DNA of 64,000 nucleotides from NCBI RefSeq assembly GCF_050749815.1, contig NZ_CP192735.1:2356001-2420000 (forward strand). Direction: 5' to 3'. The notes under the pieces were generated by a model. The model was not told the origin of the DNA, did no database searches, and saw only the letters and a list, made by a program, of their open reading frames with translations. Positions within the stretch are counted from its first letter, which is position 1; each line of letters begins with the position of its first letter. This document shows, piece by piece, positions 48,237 through 56,138 of this stretch. Origin of the DNA: Dyella_A sp050749815. GTDB lineage: Bacteria > Pseudomonadota > Gammaproteobacteria > Xanthomonadales > Rhodanobacteraceae. Made by a program: the position numbers and the translations under genes.

Positions 48237-49295
48237 CTAGGGGCCGGCGTCGGACGCCGCATCGTCCGGTGCCGGCGCAGGCAGCAACTCGCCGGTGCCA
48301 TCGTCCTCGTCGCCATAGATCGCCACGTGCGGCTGGCCCAGGCCGTCGATCCAGCCGCGGAACATCCCGTGGGTGTTGAACGGGATGGCGATGTGGCCCC
48401 GGTCATCCAGCGCGATCGCACCGCCGCTGCCGCCCATGGCGGGGATTTCCTGGTTGATCACCTCGGCGGCGGCGCGTGCGATGGGCACGCGCAGCTGCGT
48501 TACCCGCGTGCAGATGGCGTGCGCGGCGACCGTGCGCATGTAGAACTCGCCCCAGCCCGTACCTGACACCGCGCATCCGGCGTTGGCATACGTTCCGGCA
48601 CCGATGATCGGCGAATCGCCGACCCGGCCGGGCATCTTGTCGTTCATGCCGCCGGTGGAGGTGCCGGCAGCCAGGTGGCCGTAGACATCCAGCGCCACCG
48701 CGCCGACCGTACCGAAATGCCGGGCGGTATCTTCATCAGCGTGTGGCTGGCCGGCGGCGTCTTCCTTGAGCGCCTGCTGCAGCTGTTGCCAGCGCTCCTC
48801 GGTGCGGAAATACGCCGGCTTCTCGCGAGCGACGCCCTGCGCCTGGGAGAATGCCTCGGCGCCGGCGCCCACCAGCATCACGTGGGGCGTGTGCTCCATC
48901 ACGGTGCGGGCCAGCACGATGGGGTTCTTCACGTCCGACACCGCGGCCACCGAGCCGGCACGCAACGTGTAGCCGTCCATGATCGCCGCGTCCATCTCCA
49001 GCGTGCCGGCGTGGGTGAACACCGAGCCGCGGCCCGCGTTGAACAGCGGATCGTCTTCCAGCACGGTCAGCGATGCGGTAACCGCGTCGATCGCGGGCTT
49101 GCCCGCTTTGAGCTGGGCATAGCCCGCCTCCAGCGCGTGGGTCAGCGCGGCGCGGATCGCCTTCTCACGCGCCGGCGGCATGTCACGCCGCAGCACGCCG
49201 GCGCCGGCATGGATCACCAGCACCGGGCCGCCCGCGTGAACCGCTGCCGAGAGACTGGCGGCGGCAAGAAGCATCAGCAGGCGCGGCGGCATCAC
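48237..49295 (-). CDS. Isoaspartyl peptidase / L-asparaginase (Ntn-hydrolase), exported
   Basis: A 352-residue plant-type asparaginase precursor that self-cleaves before a threonine. The nucleophile is T196 in HFGTVGAVALD, with the substrate segment GRVGDSPIIGAGTYA (223-237) downstream. It would hydrolyse beta-aspartyl dipeptides and asparagine. An N-terminal signal peptide (about 1-21, ending VHAG) is visible, so it acts in the periplasm, unlike cytosolic IaaA of E. coli. The last ~20 residues are Asp/Pro/Ala rich. It converges on the regA-like gene with 21 nt between the stops. Confidence 0.92.
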   Translation of the reverse strand: MMPPRLLMLLAAASLSAAVHAGGPVLVIHAGAGVLRRDMPPAREKAIRAALTHALEAGYAQLKAGKPAIDAVTASLTVLEDDPLFNAGRGSVFTHAGTLEMDAAIMDGYTLRAGSVAAVSDVKNPIVLARTVMEHTPHVMLVGAGAEAFSQAQGVAREKPAYFRTEERWQQLQQALKEDAAGQPHADEDTARHFGTVGAVALDVYGHLAAGTSTGGMNDKMPGRVGDSPIIGAGTYANAGCAVSGTGWGEFYMRTVAAHAICTRVTQLRVPIARAAAEVINQEIPAMGGSGGAIALDDRGHIAIPFNTHGMFRGWIDGLGQPHVAIYGDEDDGTGELLPAPAPDDAASDAGP

Positions 49296-49356
49296 GATCG
49301 TCTACTCTCCGGGAACGGCGAGAGTATAGCGATGCCGCCGTCTCCCTTTGCCGCCG

Positions 49357-50937
49357 TCATTGCGGCTCGAAGCGCACCTGCTTGCCGTTAAACACCGGCT
49401 TCATGCCAACCAGGTTTCCGACCAGCCGCAACGCTTCAGGGGCCGGCACGCCCTCGAAATTGCCGGCGACCGGCTGGGTGGCGTCGAGGCTTTGCGGATT
49501 GTCGATAGTGAGCCCCGCCTGCTGCGCAATGCTCTGCGCCACGGCCCGCGCGGAATTGGTAGCGAAGTGGAACTGCACGCTGTTGCTTGCGACGGCTGCT
49601 GCGGGCTTCACACAACCCGGCCAGGCAGTGACTTCCAACTTGAGCGTGCGATCGATGGAGCGACCGTCCTTGTCGGTCACGGTGTCGCCAGTCTGGATGC
49701 CGCCCGGCTGGCCCGGCTGCATGCGAATGCGAGGTGCTACCGGCTTGGTCAACGAGCCACCGCTGAGGTCAGCGCGAACTTCCAGCTGGCCATGCTCAGC
49801 CGGCACTACGGTGATGCGGCCGTGCCATGGCGGCAGGTCGCCGGCAGCCCGCTCGTCGAGCGCATAAAACTCGCCAGAGTGGTAGCAGGCCGTACTGCGC
49901 GGCTGCAGCGGCCGCTCATCCGCACTTACCGCCAAGCGCAGCGTGTACCCATCCGCGGTGGCGCCCGCCGGTGGATCATCGGCGGGAGGCTGCCCCACGG
50001 AGCCGGCTGATCCGGCGGCAAAGACCAACTGGCCCAGGCCGAGACCAAGGGTGACCAGCGCCGCCAGGCCATAGAGGCGACGGAGGGGACGGGGAGGGTT
50101 CTGCTTCAGCATGGCGATACGCTCCGTGATCGGGTGACGGGATGACCAGAGGCAGCCGACCGGCAAAGCGAGCGGGGACGACTGGGTTTTCAACATCGCT
50201 TGGGCGTACTGGCGCTTCCCGGCAGGGTGCTCACGCAAGACCGCGGCGTCGCAGGCCAGCTCCTGGTCGTAACGAAAGCGCACCAGTGCCCAGCCGCTGA
50301 GTGGCAGGAACCAGAACGCGCTTGCGAGCAGCAACGCGAACAGGCTCAGCCAGATATCGCGGCGGCGCGCGTGCATGGTTTCATGCGCCAGGATCAGCAA
50401 CTGCTCGGCAGTTGAATAGTGCGTATCGAAGTTGGCGGGAACGATGATCCTGGGCCGCAAAAGGCCTACCAGTGCAGGGCCAACATCCGGCCGCGCCGCG
50501 CGCCACACCGGCCACCGGTCGCTCTCTCGCCCCACTCGCCGAGCCCCCGCCAGTTGCCGGCGAAAGCGCGCCTGTGTCACGGCCGCCCGTGCCAGCATCA
50601 TGAGTACGCCGGCGGCCCAACCGGGCAGCAGCAGGGTGCGCCAGTCCACCGAAGCCGTGACGGCTATCGGTGCGGAGAGCGCCGCCGGTGTCGTGACGAT
50701 GCGCACGACTACGGGCGGCAGGTGCGATGCCGTCCCGCCCGGCATGCGCGGCCAGGCCGCCGCAAGCAGCATCAGCGGCACCAGTAACCACAGTTGAAGA
50801 GCCCGCCCTGCACCGAACAGGCGCCGGCACGGCAGGCGCAGCGCCAGCACGATGGCAACCGCCGCTATAAATACCAGCATCGCGCTCCAGGCTTGGCTGA
50901 GCAGCGCCGCGGTGAAGGATGCAAAGCTAGTCATCAC
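49357..50937 (-). CDS. BlaR1/MecR1-like M56 metallopeptidase with C-terminal STN-like domain
   Basis: A 526-residue membrane protein. N-terminal helices (about 8-35, 48-66, 100-118) flank a cytoplasmic zinc-peptidase domain with AHETMHARRRD (H185, E186, H189), the M56 signature, and a further helix near 290-310. The periplasmic part is not a penicillin-binding domain. Its last ~70 residues (NSARAVAQSIAQQAGLTI ... GMKPVFNGKQVRFEP) look like an STN/secretin short N-terminal domain. It overlaps the BlaI-type repressor by 11 nt and presumably inactivates it upon an unknown envelope signal. Confidence 0.83.
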   Translation of the reverse strand: MMTSFASFTAALLSQAWSAMLVFIAAVAIVLALRLPCRRLFGAGRALQLWLLVPLMLLAAAWPRMPGGTASHLPPVVVRIVTTPAALSAPIAVTASVDWRTLLLPGWAAGVLMMLARAAVTQARFRRQLAGARRVGRESDRWPVWRAARPDVGPALVGLLRPRIIVPANFDTHYSTAEQLLILAHETMHARRRDIWLSLFALLLASAFWFLPLSGWALVRFRYDQELACDAAVLREHPAGKRQYAQAMLKTQSSPLALPVGCLWSSRHPITERIAMLKQNPPRPLRRLYGLAALVTLGLGLGQLVFAAGSAGSVGQPPADDPPAGATADGYTLRLAVSADERPLQPRSTACYHSGEFYALDERAAGDLPPWHGRITVVPAEHGQLEVRADLSGGSLTKPVAPRIRMQPGQPGGIQTGDTVTDKDGRSIDRTLKLEVTAWPGCVKPAAAVASNSVQFHFATNSARAVAQSIAQQAGLTIDNPQSLDATQPVAGNFEGVPAPEALRLVGNLVGMKPVFNGKQVRFEPQ

Positions 50938-51289
50938 CGAGCTCCTTGAGTAGCTGGCGCAGGTCGGCGATGTCCTTTTTCGAGAGCTTCTGCTGCTCGG
51001 AGAAGTGCGCCACCAGTGGCGCCACGCGGCCGCCGAACAGGCGATCGAGCAGGCTCTTGCTGGTCTGGTGCACGTATTTCTCGCGCGGCAGCAGCGGGCT
51101 GTAGAGGTAGCGGCGGCCGTCGCGCTCGGCCTTCACCGCCTTCTTCTTGAGGAGCCGGTTGAGCAGGGATTTCACCGTGCCCTCCTGCCACTGCTGTGCC
51201 GCCCCGACCTCGGCGATGATCTCTTCGGCGCTGCGCGGCGCGCCGCGCCACAGCACTTCCATCACGACGGCTTCGGCTTCACTGATCAT
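50927..51289 (-). CDS. BlaI/MecI-family transcriptional repressor
   Basis: A 120-residue winged-helix repressor. The N-terminal DNA-binding domain begins ISEAEAVVMEVLWRG, with recognition helix GTVKSLLNRLLKKKAV (about 37-52). The C-terminal half forms the dimerisation helices. The protease site used by BlaR1 partners (Asn-Phe in staphylococcal BlaI) is not recognisable. It precedes the M56 gene with an 11-nt overlap. Two TTAC-N4-GTAA palindromes directly upstream are the likely operators. No beta-lactamase gene is nearby. Confidence 0.92.
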   Translation of the reverse strand: MISEAEAVVMEVLWRGAPRSAEEIIAEVGAAQQWQEGTVKSLLNRLLKKKAVKAERDGRRYLYSPLLPREKYVHQTSKSLLDRLFGGRVAPLVAHFSEQQKLSKKDIADLRQLLKELGDD

Positions 51290-51301
51290 GGCGCCTCACG
51301 T

Positions 51302-51339
51302 TTACGCGTGTAATCGATAGTTGATGTTTACATGCGTAA
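51302..51339. promoter_or_regulatory. Twin operators for the BlaI-type repressor
   Basis: TTACGCGTGTAA (51302-51313) and TTACATGCGTAA (51328-51339) share TTAC-N4-GTAA dyads inside the direct repeat GTTTAC-N6-TAATCGA. Their centres are 26 nt apart, about 2.5 helical turns. They resemble the TACA/TGTA dyads of BlaI/MecI operators. They could control the repressor operon and, less likely, the CoA-transferase gene. Confidence 0.75.
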
Positions 51340-51514
51340 TCGACAGCCGTCAACACGGCAGATCACGGCGCGAACCCTGCAGTCGCGCTCCCATGCGACA
51401 GCCGCATTGATCGCCTGCGGGCACAGGCGGTCGTGCATCGGACCTTTGTACGAGGCGGGGTGCGGGCGTTCCGTCGTATCCTTGTGCGCTGATTCCACGC
51501 AAACGGGCATCGCA

Positions 51515-52873
51515 ATGGACAAGGTTTACGCAAGCGCCGACAAGGCTTTGGACGGACTGCTGGCCGACGGCATGACGATCGCCGCCGGTGGCTTCGGCCT
51601 GTGCGGCATTCCCGAGAACCTGATCGGCGCCCTGCTCGCCGCCGGCACCAAGGGGCTGACCATCGTCGGCAACAACGCCGGTGTCGACGACTTCGGAATG
51701 GGGCCGCTGCTGAAGACCCGCCAGGTCAAGCGCGTGTATGCCTCGTACGTGGGCGAAAACAAGGAATTCGAGCGGCAGGTGCTGGCCGGCGAGCTGGAGC
51801 TGCACCTGGTGCCGCAGGGCACGCTGGCCGAAAAGCTGCGCGCCGGCGGCGCCGGCATCCCCGGCTTCTACACGCGTACCGCCTTCGGTACCAAGCTGGC
51901 CGAAGGCAAGGAAACCAAGACCTTCGACGGCAAGGAATACGTGCTGGAAGAGGCGATCCACGCCGACGTCTCGATCGTGAAGGCGTGGAAGGGCGACCGT
52001 CTGGGCAACCTGGTGTTCCGCAAGACCGCGCGCAACTTCAACCCGATGATCGCCACCTGCGGCAAGGTGTGCGTGGCCGAGGTGGAGGAGCTGGTGGAGG
52101 TCGGCACACTGGAGCCGGACCAGATCCACGTGCCGGGCATCTATGTGGACCGCATCATCCAGGGCGCCAGCTACGAGAAGCGCATCGAATTCCGCACCAT
52201 CGCCGGCGCCAACACCGGCAAGGAAAGCCCGATTCGCAGCGCCATGGCCAAGCGTGCGGCGAAGGAGCTGCGCGACGGCTATTACGTCAACCTCGGCATC
52301 GGCATCCCCACGCTGGTGGCCAACTTCATCCCCGCAGGCATGGACGTGATCCTGCAGTCGGAAAACGGCCTGCTCGGCATCGGCCCGTTCCCGAACGATT
52401 CGCACGTGGACCCGGACCTGATCAACGCCGGCAAGCAGACCATCACCACCCTGCCCGGCTCGAGCTTCTTCTCCAGTGCCGACTCGTTCGCGATGATCCG
52501 CGGCGGCCACATCGACCTGTCGATCCTCGGCGGCCTGGAAGTGTCCTGCCACGGCGATCTGGCCAACTGGATGGTGCCGGGCAAGATGGTCAAGGGGCCG
52601 GGCGGCGCGATGGATCTGGTCAGCGGCGTCAAGCGCGTGGTGGTGCTGATGGAGCACACCGCGAAAGACGGCTCGCCGAAGATCAAGAATCAGTGCGACC
52701 TGCCGCTCACCGGCAAGCAGGTGGTGGATCTGATCATCACCGACCTGTGCGTGTTCGAGGTCGCCAAGGGCCAGGGGCTGACCCTGATCGAACTGCACGA
52801 AGGGGTGACGGTGGACGAGGTGAAGGCCAAGACCGGCTGCGACTTCACCGTATCACCCGCGTTGCGCGCGTAA
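51515..52873 (+). CDS. Succinyl-CoA:3-ketoacid CoA-transferase, A and B subunits in one chain
   Basis: A 452-residue enzyme moving CoA between succinyl-CoA and acetoacetate (ketone-body use). Residues 1-230 match the A subunit (MDKVYASADKALDGLLADGM, GGFGLCGIPENLI, GNNAG). Residues from about 243 (MAKRAAKELRDGYYVNLGIGIPTL) match the B subunit, with catalytic E283 in SENGLLGIGP. Most bacteria use two genes (scoA and scoB). Here a ~12-residue linker joins them as in animal SCOT. The start is ATG 51515; an upstream in-frame extension lacks family similarity. Confidence 0.92.
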   Translation: MDKVYASADKALDGLLADGMTIAAGGFGLCGIPENLIGALLAAGTKGLTIVGNNAGVDDFGMGPLLKTRQVKRVYASYVGENKEFERQVLAGELELHLVPQGTLAEKLRAGGAGIPGFYTRTAFGTKLAEGKETKTFDGKEYVLEEAIHADVSIVKAWKGDRLGNLVFRKTARNFNPMIATCGKVCVAEVEELVEVGTLEPDQIHVPGIYVDRIIQGASYEKRIEFRTIAGANTGKESPIRSAMAKRAAKELRDGYYVNLGIGIPTLVANFIPAGMDVILQSENGLLGIGPFPNDSHVDPDLINAGKQTITTLPGSSFFSSADSFAMIRGGHIDLSILGGLEVSCHGDLANWMVPGKMVKGPGGAMDLVSGVKRVVVLMEHTAKDGSPKIKNQCDLPLTGKQVVDLIITDLCVFEVAKGQGLTLIELHEGVTVDEVKAKTGCDFTVSPALRA

Positions 52874-52895
52874 GCGGCGCCACACGTGTACACGC

Positions 52896-52924
52896 ACGCC
52901 GCGTCCACCAGGGCGCGGCGTTTT
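52896..52924. terminator. Terminator between CoA-transferase and sensor kinase genes
   Basis: The 8-bp stem ACGCCGCG / CGCGGCGT with a 10-nt loop is followed by TTT on the plus strand. It ends 5 nt before the stop codon of the convergent kinase gene. Confidence 0.8.
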
Positions 52925-52928
52925 GCTG

Positions 52929-53930
52929 TCAGGCCGCCTGGGTGTGGGGGAAGCGGATGCTCGCCACGTTCTGGCTGCCCGGCCGCGTCTTGAGCTCCAG
53001 CGGCCATTCGAAGCGATCGCTGATGCGCTGGGCGATGGCCAGCTCGAAGCCGTGACGGTCGGCGCCGTACAGTGGCATCTTGCCGCCGCTGGCGGGCTCG
53101 GCGAGCGGTTCGGACTGGTTGGCCACCACCACCATGCCTGGCATCACGGTCACCACTACCCGGCCGCGTTCGGTCTGCTGGCAGGCATTGCGGATCAGCT
53201 GCCAGAACAGCACCGCGAACACGCGCGGCGACCCGCGCAACGCAAAGCGCGAGGGTTCTTCGAGCTGCAGCTCGATCGGCCGCCCCACCAGCATGTCGCG
53301 GGCGAAGTCCAGTTCATGGCGCAACGCGTCGTTGACCACGAACACCTCTTCGTCGACGCCGTTGTCCGACTCGCGGGCGAGGATCAACAGCGCCTCGACC
53401 AGCGCCTCCATCTCGCGCGTGGAACGCCGGATGCGCTGCAGCGAGCGCTCGCCGAAATCGGTCAGCCCTTCTTCCTCGGCGAGCATGTCCACCGACATCT
53501 TGATGACCGTCAGCGGGCTGCGCAGCTCATGGCTGGCGTCGCGGGTGAAATTGCGCTCGCGCTCGGTGTAGCCGGCGATGCGCGTGGCGAAGCCATGCAG
53601 GCCGCGCGCGAGCGAAGCCACGTCGGCATCGGTACGACGCGACAAACGCTGCGGCGACAAGGCCTCGAGATCGGGGTGCTGATCCCAGCCGTTCACCAGC
53701 CGCGCCAGCGCGGAGACCGGCCGCCACTCGCGCCGCGCGGCCAGCCAGGCCAGCACGGTGGTAATCACGATCAGCGCGAGCACGGCCCACACCGGCGCCA
53801 TGTCATACGTTCCCATCATCACGCTGATGCCCACGGCAATGAGCTGCAACACGAAGATGAGCGCAATGCGGCGATGGAAGGCGCCGCTGCGGAACGCGTC
53901 CTGTGCCTGAGATGAACCCCTGCTATTCAT
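52929..53930 (-). CDS. Sensor histidine kinase of an OmpR-type pair
   Basis: A 333-residue kinase with two membrane helices (about 22-40 and 46-64) and only a few residues between them, so it lacks a periplasmic sensor domain. It has a HAMP-like segment, H134 in DASHELRSPL, and a compact ATPase domain with N box QLIRNACQQT. The G boxes are weak (MVVVANQSEP rather than DxGxG), so ATP binding may be unusual. It follows the response regulator gene by 31 nt on the same strand. The signal is unknown; membrane-state or intramembrane sensing is likely. Confidence 0.87.
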   Translation of the reverse strand: MNSRGSSQAQDAFRSGAFHRRIALIFVLQLIAVGISVMMGTYDMAPVWAVLALIVITTVLAWLAARREWRPVSALARLVNGWDQHPDLEALSPQRLSRRTDADVASLARGLHGFATRIAGYTERERNFTRDASHELRSPLTVIKMSVDMLAEEEGLTDFGERSLQRIRRSTREMEALVEALLILARESDNGVDEEVFVVNDALRHELDFARDMLVGRPIELQLEEPSRFALRGSPRVFAVLFWQLIRNACQQTERGRVVVTVMPGMVVVANQSEPLAEPASGGKMPLYGADRHGFELAIAQRISDRFEWPLELKTRPGSQNVASIRFPHTQAA

Positions 53931-53961
53931 GACAGTGCTGCGTGAGACAACCGGGCATCTT

Positions 53962-54693
53962 TCAGGCCGGCTGCGTCGCGGTGGCCACCTCCGCTTCGAG
54001 GTCGGCGAGGCGATAGCCCGCCGAATGGATGGTATGCAGCAACGGCTTGTCGAACGGCTTGTCGATCACGCGGCGCAGGTTGTACAGGTGCGAACGCAGC
54101 GTGTCTGAATCGGGCAGCGTGTCACCCCAGATCTCGCGCTCGATGTCACGGCGGCTGACCACCCGGGGCGATTCGCGCATCAGGATCGCCAGCAGCTTGA
54201 GGCCTATCGGCGACACGGTGAGCTCCTGCCCGCCGCGGGTGAGCCGCAGCGTGGCGGTGTCCAGCGTCATGTCGCCCACGGTCAGCACCTCGGTAGACAC
54301 CTGACGGCGATCGCGACGGATCAGCGCACGCAGGCGGGCTTCCAGTTCGCGCACCTCGAACGGCTTGACCAGATAATCGTCGGCGCCGGCTTCCAGGCCC
54401 ACCAGCTTGTCTTCCAGCGTGTCGCGGGCGGTGAGCATCAGAACCGGGGTAGACTTCTTGGCGTCCTTGCGCAGCTTGCGGCAGACGTCCAGGCCGTCCA
54501 TGCCGGGCAGCATGAGGTCGAGCACCACCACGTCGTAGCTGTTAGAAACGGCCAGATGCAGACCGCTGACGCCATCGGCGGCGTAGTCCACCGAATAGCC
54601 GCGGCGCTCCAGGAATTCACCCACCATTTCGGCGATCTGGCGGTTGTCCTCCACCAGAAGCACCAGACCCGATTGCTCGTCACGTACGCTCAT
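53962..54693 (-). CDS. OmpR/PhoB-family response regulator
   Basis: A 243-residue regulator. The receiver has the acidic pair in LVEDNRQI (E15, D16), phosphoacceptor D59 in VVLDLMLPGMDGLDV and TARD/K near 87-107. A winged-helix DNA-binding domain occupies about 135-230 (SPIGLKLLAILMRESPRVVSR and DSDTLRSHLYNLRRVIDKP). It is the first gene of the pair. The ~118-nt gap to tesA is the likely promoter region; no clear direct-repeat box was found. Confidence 0.93.
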   Translation of the reverse strand: MSVRDEQSGLVLLVEDNRQIAEMVGEFLERRGYSVDYAADGVSGLHLAVSNSYDVVVLDLMLPGMDGLDVCRKLRKDAKKSTPVLMLTARDTLEDKLVGLEAGADDYLVKPFEVRELEARLRALIRRDRRQVSTEVLTVGDMTLDTATLRLTRGGQELTVSPIGLKLLAILMRESPRVVSRRDIEREIWGDTLPDSDTLRSHLYNLRRVIDKPFDKPLLHTIHSAGYRLADLEAEVATATQPA

Positions 54694-54811
54694 AGGTTCG
54701 TCCTGCGGTTTCCCGATTTCACGTTTGTGAAAGGCTACCGAGCCGCGCAGTGACCACGATGTGAAGGCCGTCGGACGCGTTCACTTGGCGGTCAAGAAAC
54801 CTCGGGCGGCG

Positions 54812-55438
54812 CTAGTGCCGGGCAGCCTTCAACAGCGGCGCCAGGCCTTGCCAGACGTTGTCCAGCACGCGCGGCTCGCCGGCGGCCAGCGGGTGCAGAC
54901 CGTCGTCCTGCATGAGCGTGGGATCGAGCGCGACGCCTTCGAGCAGGAACGGCACCAGGCCGGTGCGCTTGCTGCGCGCGAGGTCGGCATAGATCGCGCG
55001 CAGGCCGTCGCGGTACTGCGGGCCGTAGTTCACCGGCAGCTCGATGCCCAGCAGCAGTACGCGGGCGCCGCGCTTCTGGGCCAGCTCGATCATGGCGGCC
55101 AGGTTGTCGCGCAGCGCGTCCAGCGGCAGGCCGCGCAGGCCGTCGTTGGCGCCCAACTCGATCACCACCACGGCCGGGCGCTCCTTCGCCAGCAGCGCCG
55201 GCAGGTGGTTGCGGCCGCTGAGCGACGTTTCACCGCTGATGCTGGCATTGACCACGCGCCACGGCGGCTCCATCTTGCCCAGACGCTCGCCCAGCAGGTG
55301 CACCCAGCCCGATTCCACCGGGATGTTGTGGGCGGCCGACAGCGAGTCGCCCAGCACCAGTACGCTCCGGGTCGGCGCCGCCTGCGCGACGGCCACTCCC
55401 CACAGCAGCAATCCCAGTGTGCAAAGGAAACGACGCAT
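54812..55438 (-). CDS. tesA: Multifunctional acyl-CoA thioesterase / lysophospholipase / arylesterase TesA
   Basis: A 208-residue periplasmic SGNH hydrolase with a signal peptide (about 1-20, ending AQAA). Catalytic residues are S32 in LGDSLSAAH, G69, N98 in GANDG, and D179-x2-H182 in DDGLHP. The start is ATG 55438, whose codon overlaps the ybbA start codon on the other strand. The divergent tesA/ybbA-ybbP arrangement is conserved with E. coli. Longer in-frame starts read antisense through ybbA and are rejected. Confidence 0.94.
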   Translation of the reverse strand: MRRFLCTLGLLLWGVAVAQAAPTRSVLVLGDSLSAAHNIPVESGWVHLLGERLGKMEPPWRVVNASISGETSLSGRNHLPALLAKERPAVVVIELGANDGLRGLPLDALRDNLAAMIELAQKRGARVLLLGIELPVNYGPQYRDGLRAIYADLARSKRTGLVPFLLEGVALDPTLMQDDGLHPLAAGEPRVLDNVWQGLAPLLKAARH

Positions 55439-56138
55439 GAGCGATTCATCCCGTCCGGTGCTTGAAGCGATCGATGTTAGCAAGTCGGTCGTCGGGCCCG
55501 AGGGCACGCTGGCGATCCTGCGCGGGGTGAGCCTGGCCGTGCGCGAGGGCGAAAGCTTCGCCATCGTCGGCGCCTCCGGCTCGGGCAAGACCACCCTGCT
55601 CGGTCTGCTGGCCGGCCTGGACCTGCCCAGCAGCGGCAGCATCCGCGTCGACGGCCAGACGCTGGAAACCATGGACGAAGAGGCCCGCGCCGACCTGCGC
55701 CGCCGGCTGGTCGGCTTCGTGTTTCAGTCGTTCCACCTGCTGCCGGCGCTCACCGCCGAGGAAAACGTGATGCTGCCGCTGGAACTGGAGGGCGCGCGCG
55801 ACGCCCGCACCCGCGCCCGCGAGGCGCTCGATGCGGTGGGCCTGGGCGGGCGGCGCCGGCACTACCCGGCGCAGCTCTCCGGCGGCGAGCAGCAGCGGGT
55901 GGCGATCGCACGCGCGTTCGTGCACGGCCCGCGACTGCTGTTCGCCGACGAACCCACCGGCAACCTCGACCAGCGTACCGGCCACCACATCACCGACCTG
56001 CTCTTTGCGCTCAATCGCGATCGCCAGACCACGCTGGTACTGGTCACCCACGACGCCGCCCTGGCGGCGCGCTGTCAACGCGGGATCGAGCTTGAGGAAG
56101 GCCGGGTGGTCGGCCGCAGCGAAGGCGCCGCCGCATGA
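55437..56138 (+). CDS. ybbA: ABC transporter ATP-binding protein YbbA
   Basis: A 233-residue LolD/MacB-type ATPase. Walker A GASGSGKTT (45-53), signature LSGGEQQR (about 144-151), Walker B LLFADEP (about 164-170) and the switch His in VTHD are visible. The start is ATG 55437 with AAGGAAA 7 nt upstream, inside the tesA signal-peptide codons. It is coupled to the permease gene by an ATGA overlap. The cargo of YbbA-YbbP is not established; linkage with TesA suggests lipid or envelope molecules. Confidence 0.93.
   Translation: MSDSSRPVLEAIDVSKSVVGPEGTLAILRGVSLAVREGESFAIVGASGSGKTTLLGLLAGLDLPSSGSIRVDGQTLETMDEEARADLRRRLVGFVFQSFHLLPALTAEENVMLPLELEGARDARTRAREALDAVGLGGRRRHYPAQLSGGEQQRVAIARAFVHGPRLLFADEPTGNLDQRTGHHITDLLFALNRDRQTTLVLVTHDAALAARCQRGIELEEGRVVGRSEGAAA

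Noticed and set aside
51332..51514. Upstream extension of the CoA-transferase starting near the BlaI operators
   Set aside because: The 61 extra residues have no SCOT similarity and contain the likely promoter; ATG 51515 yields the normal A-subunit N-terminus.
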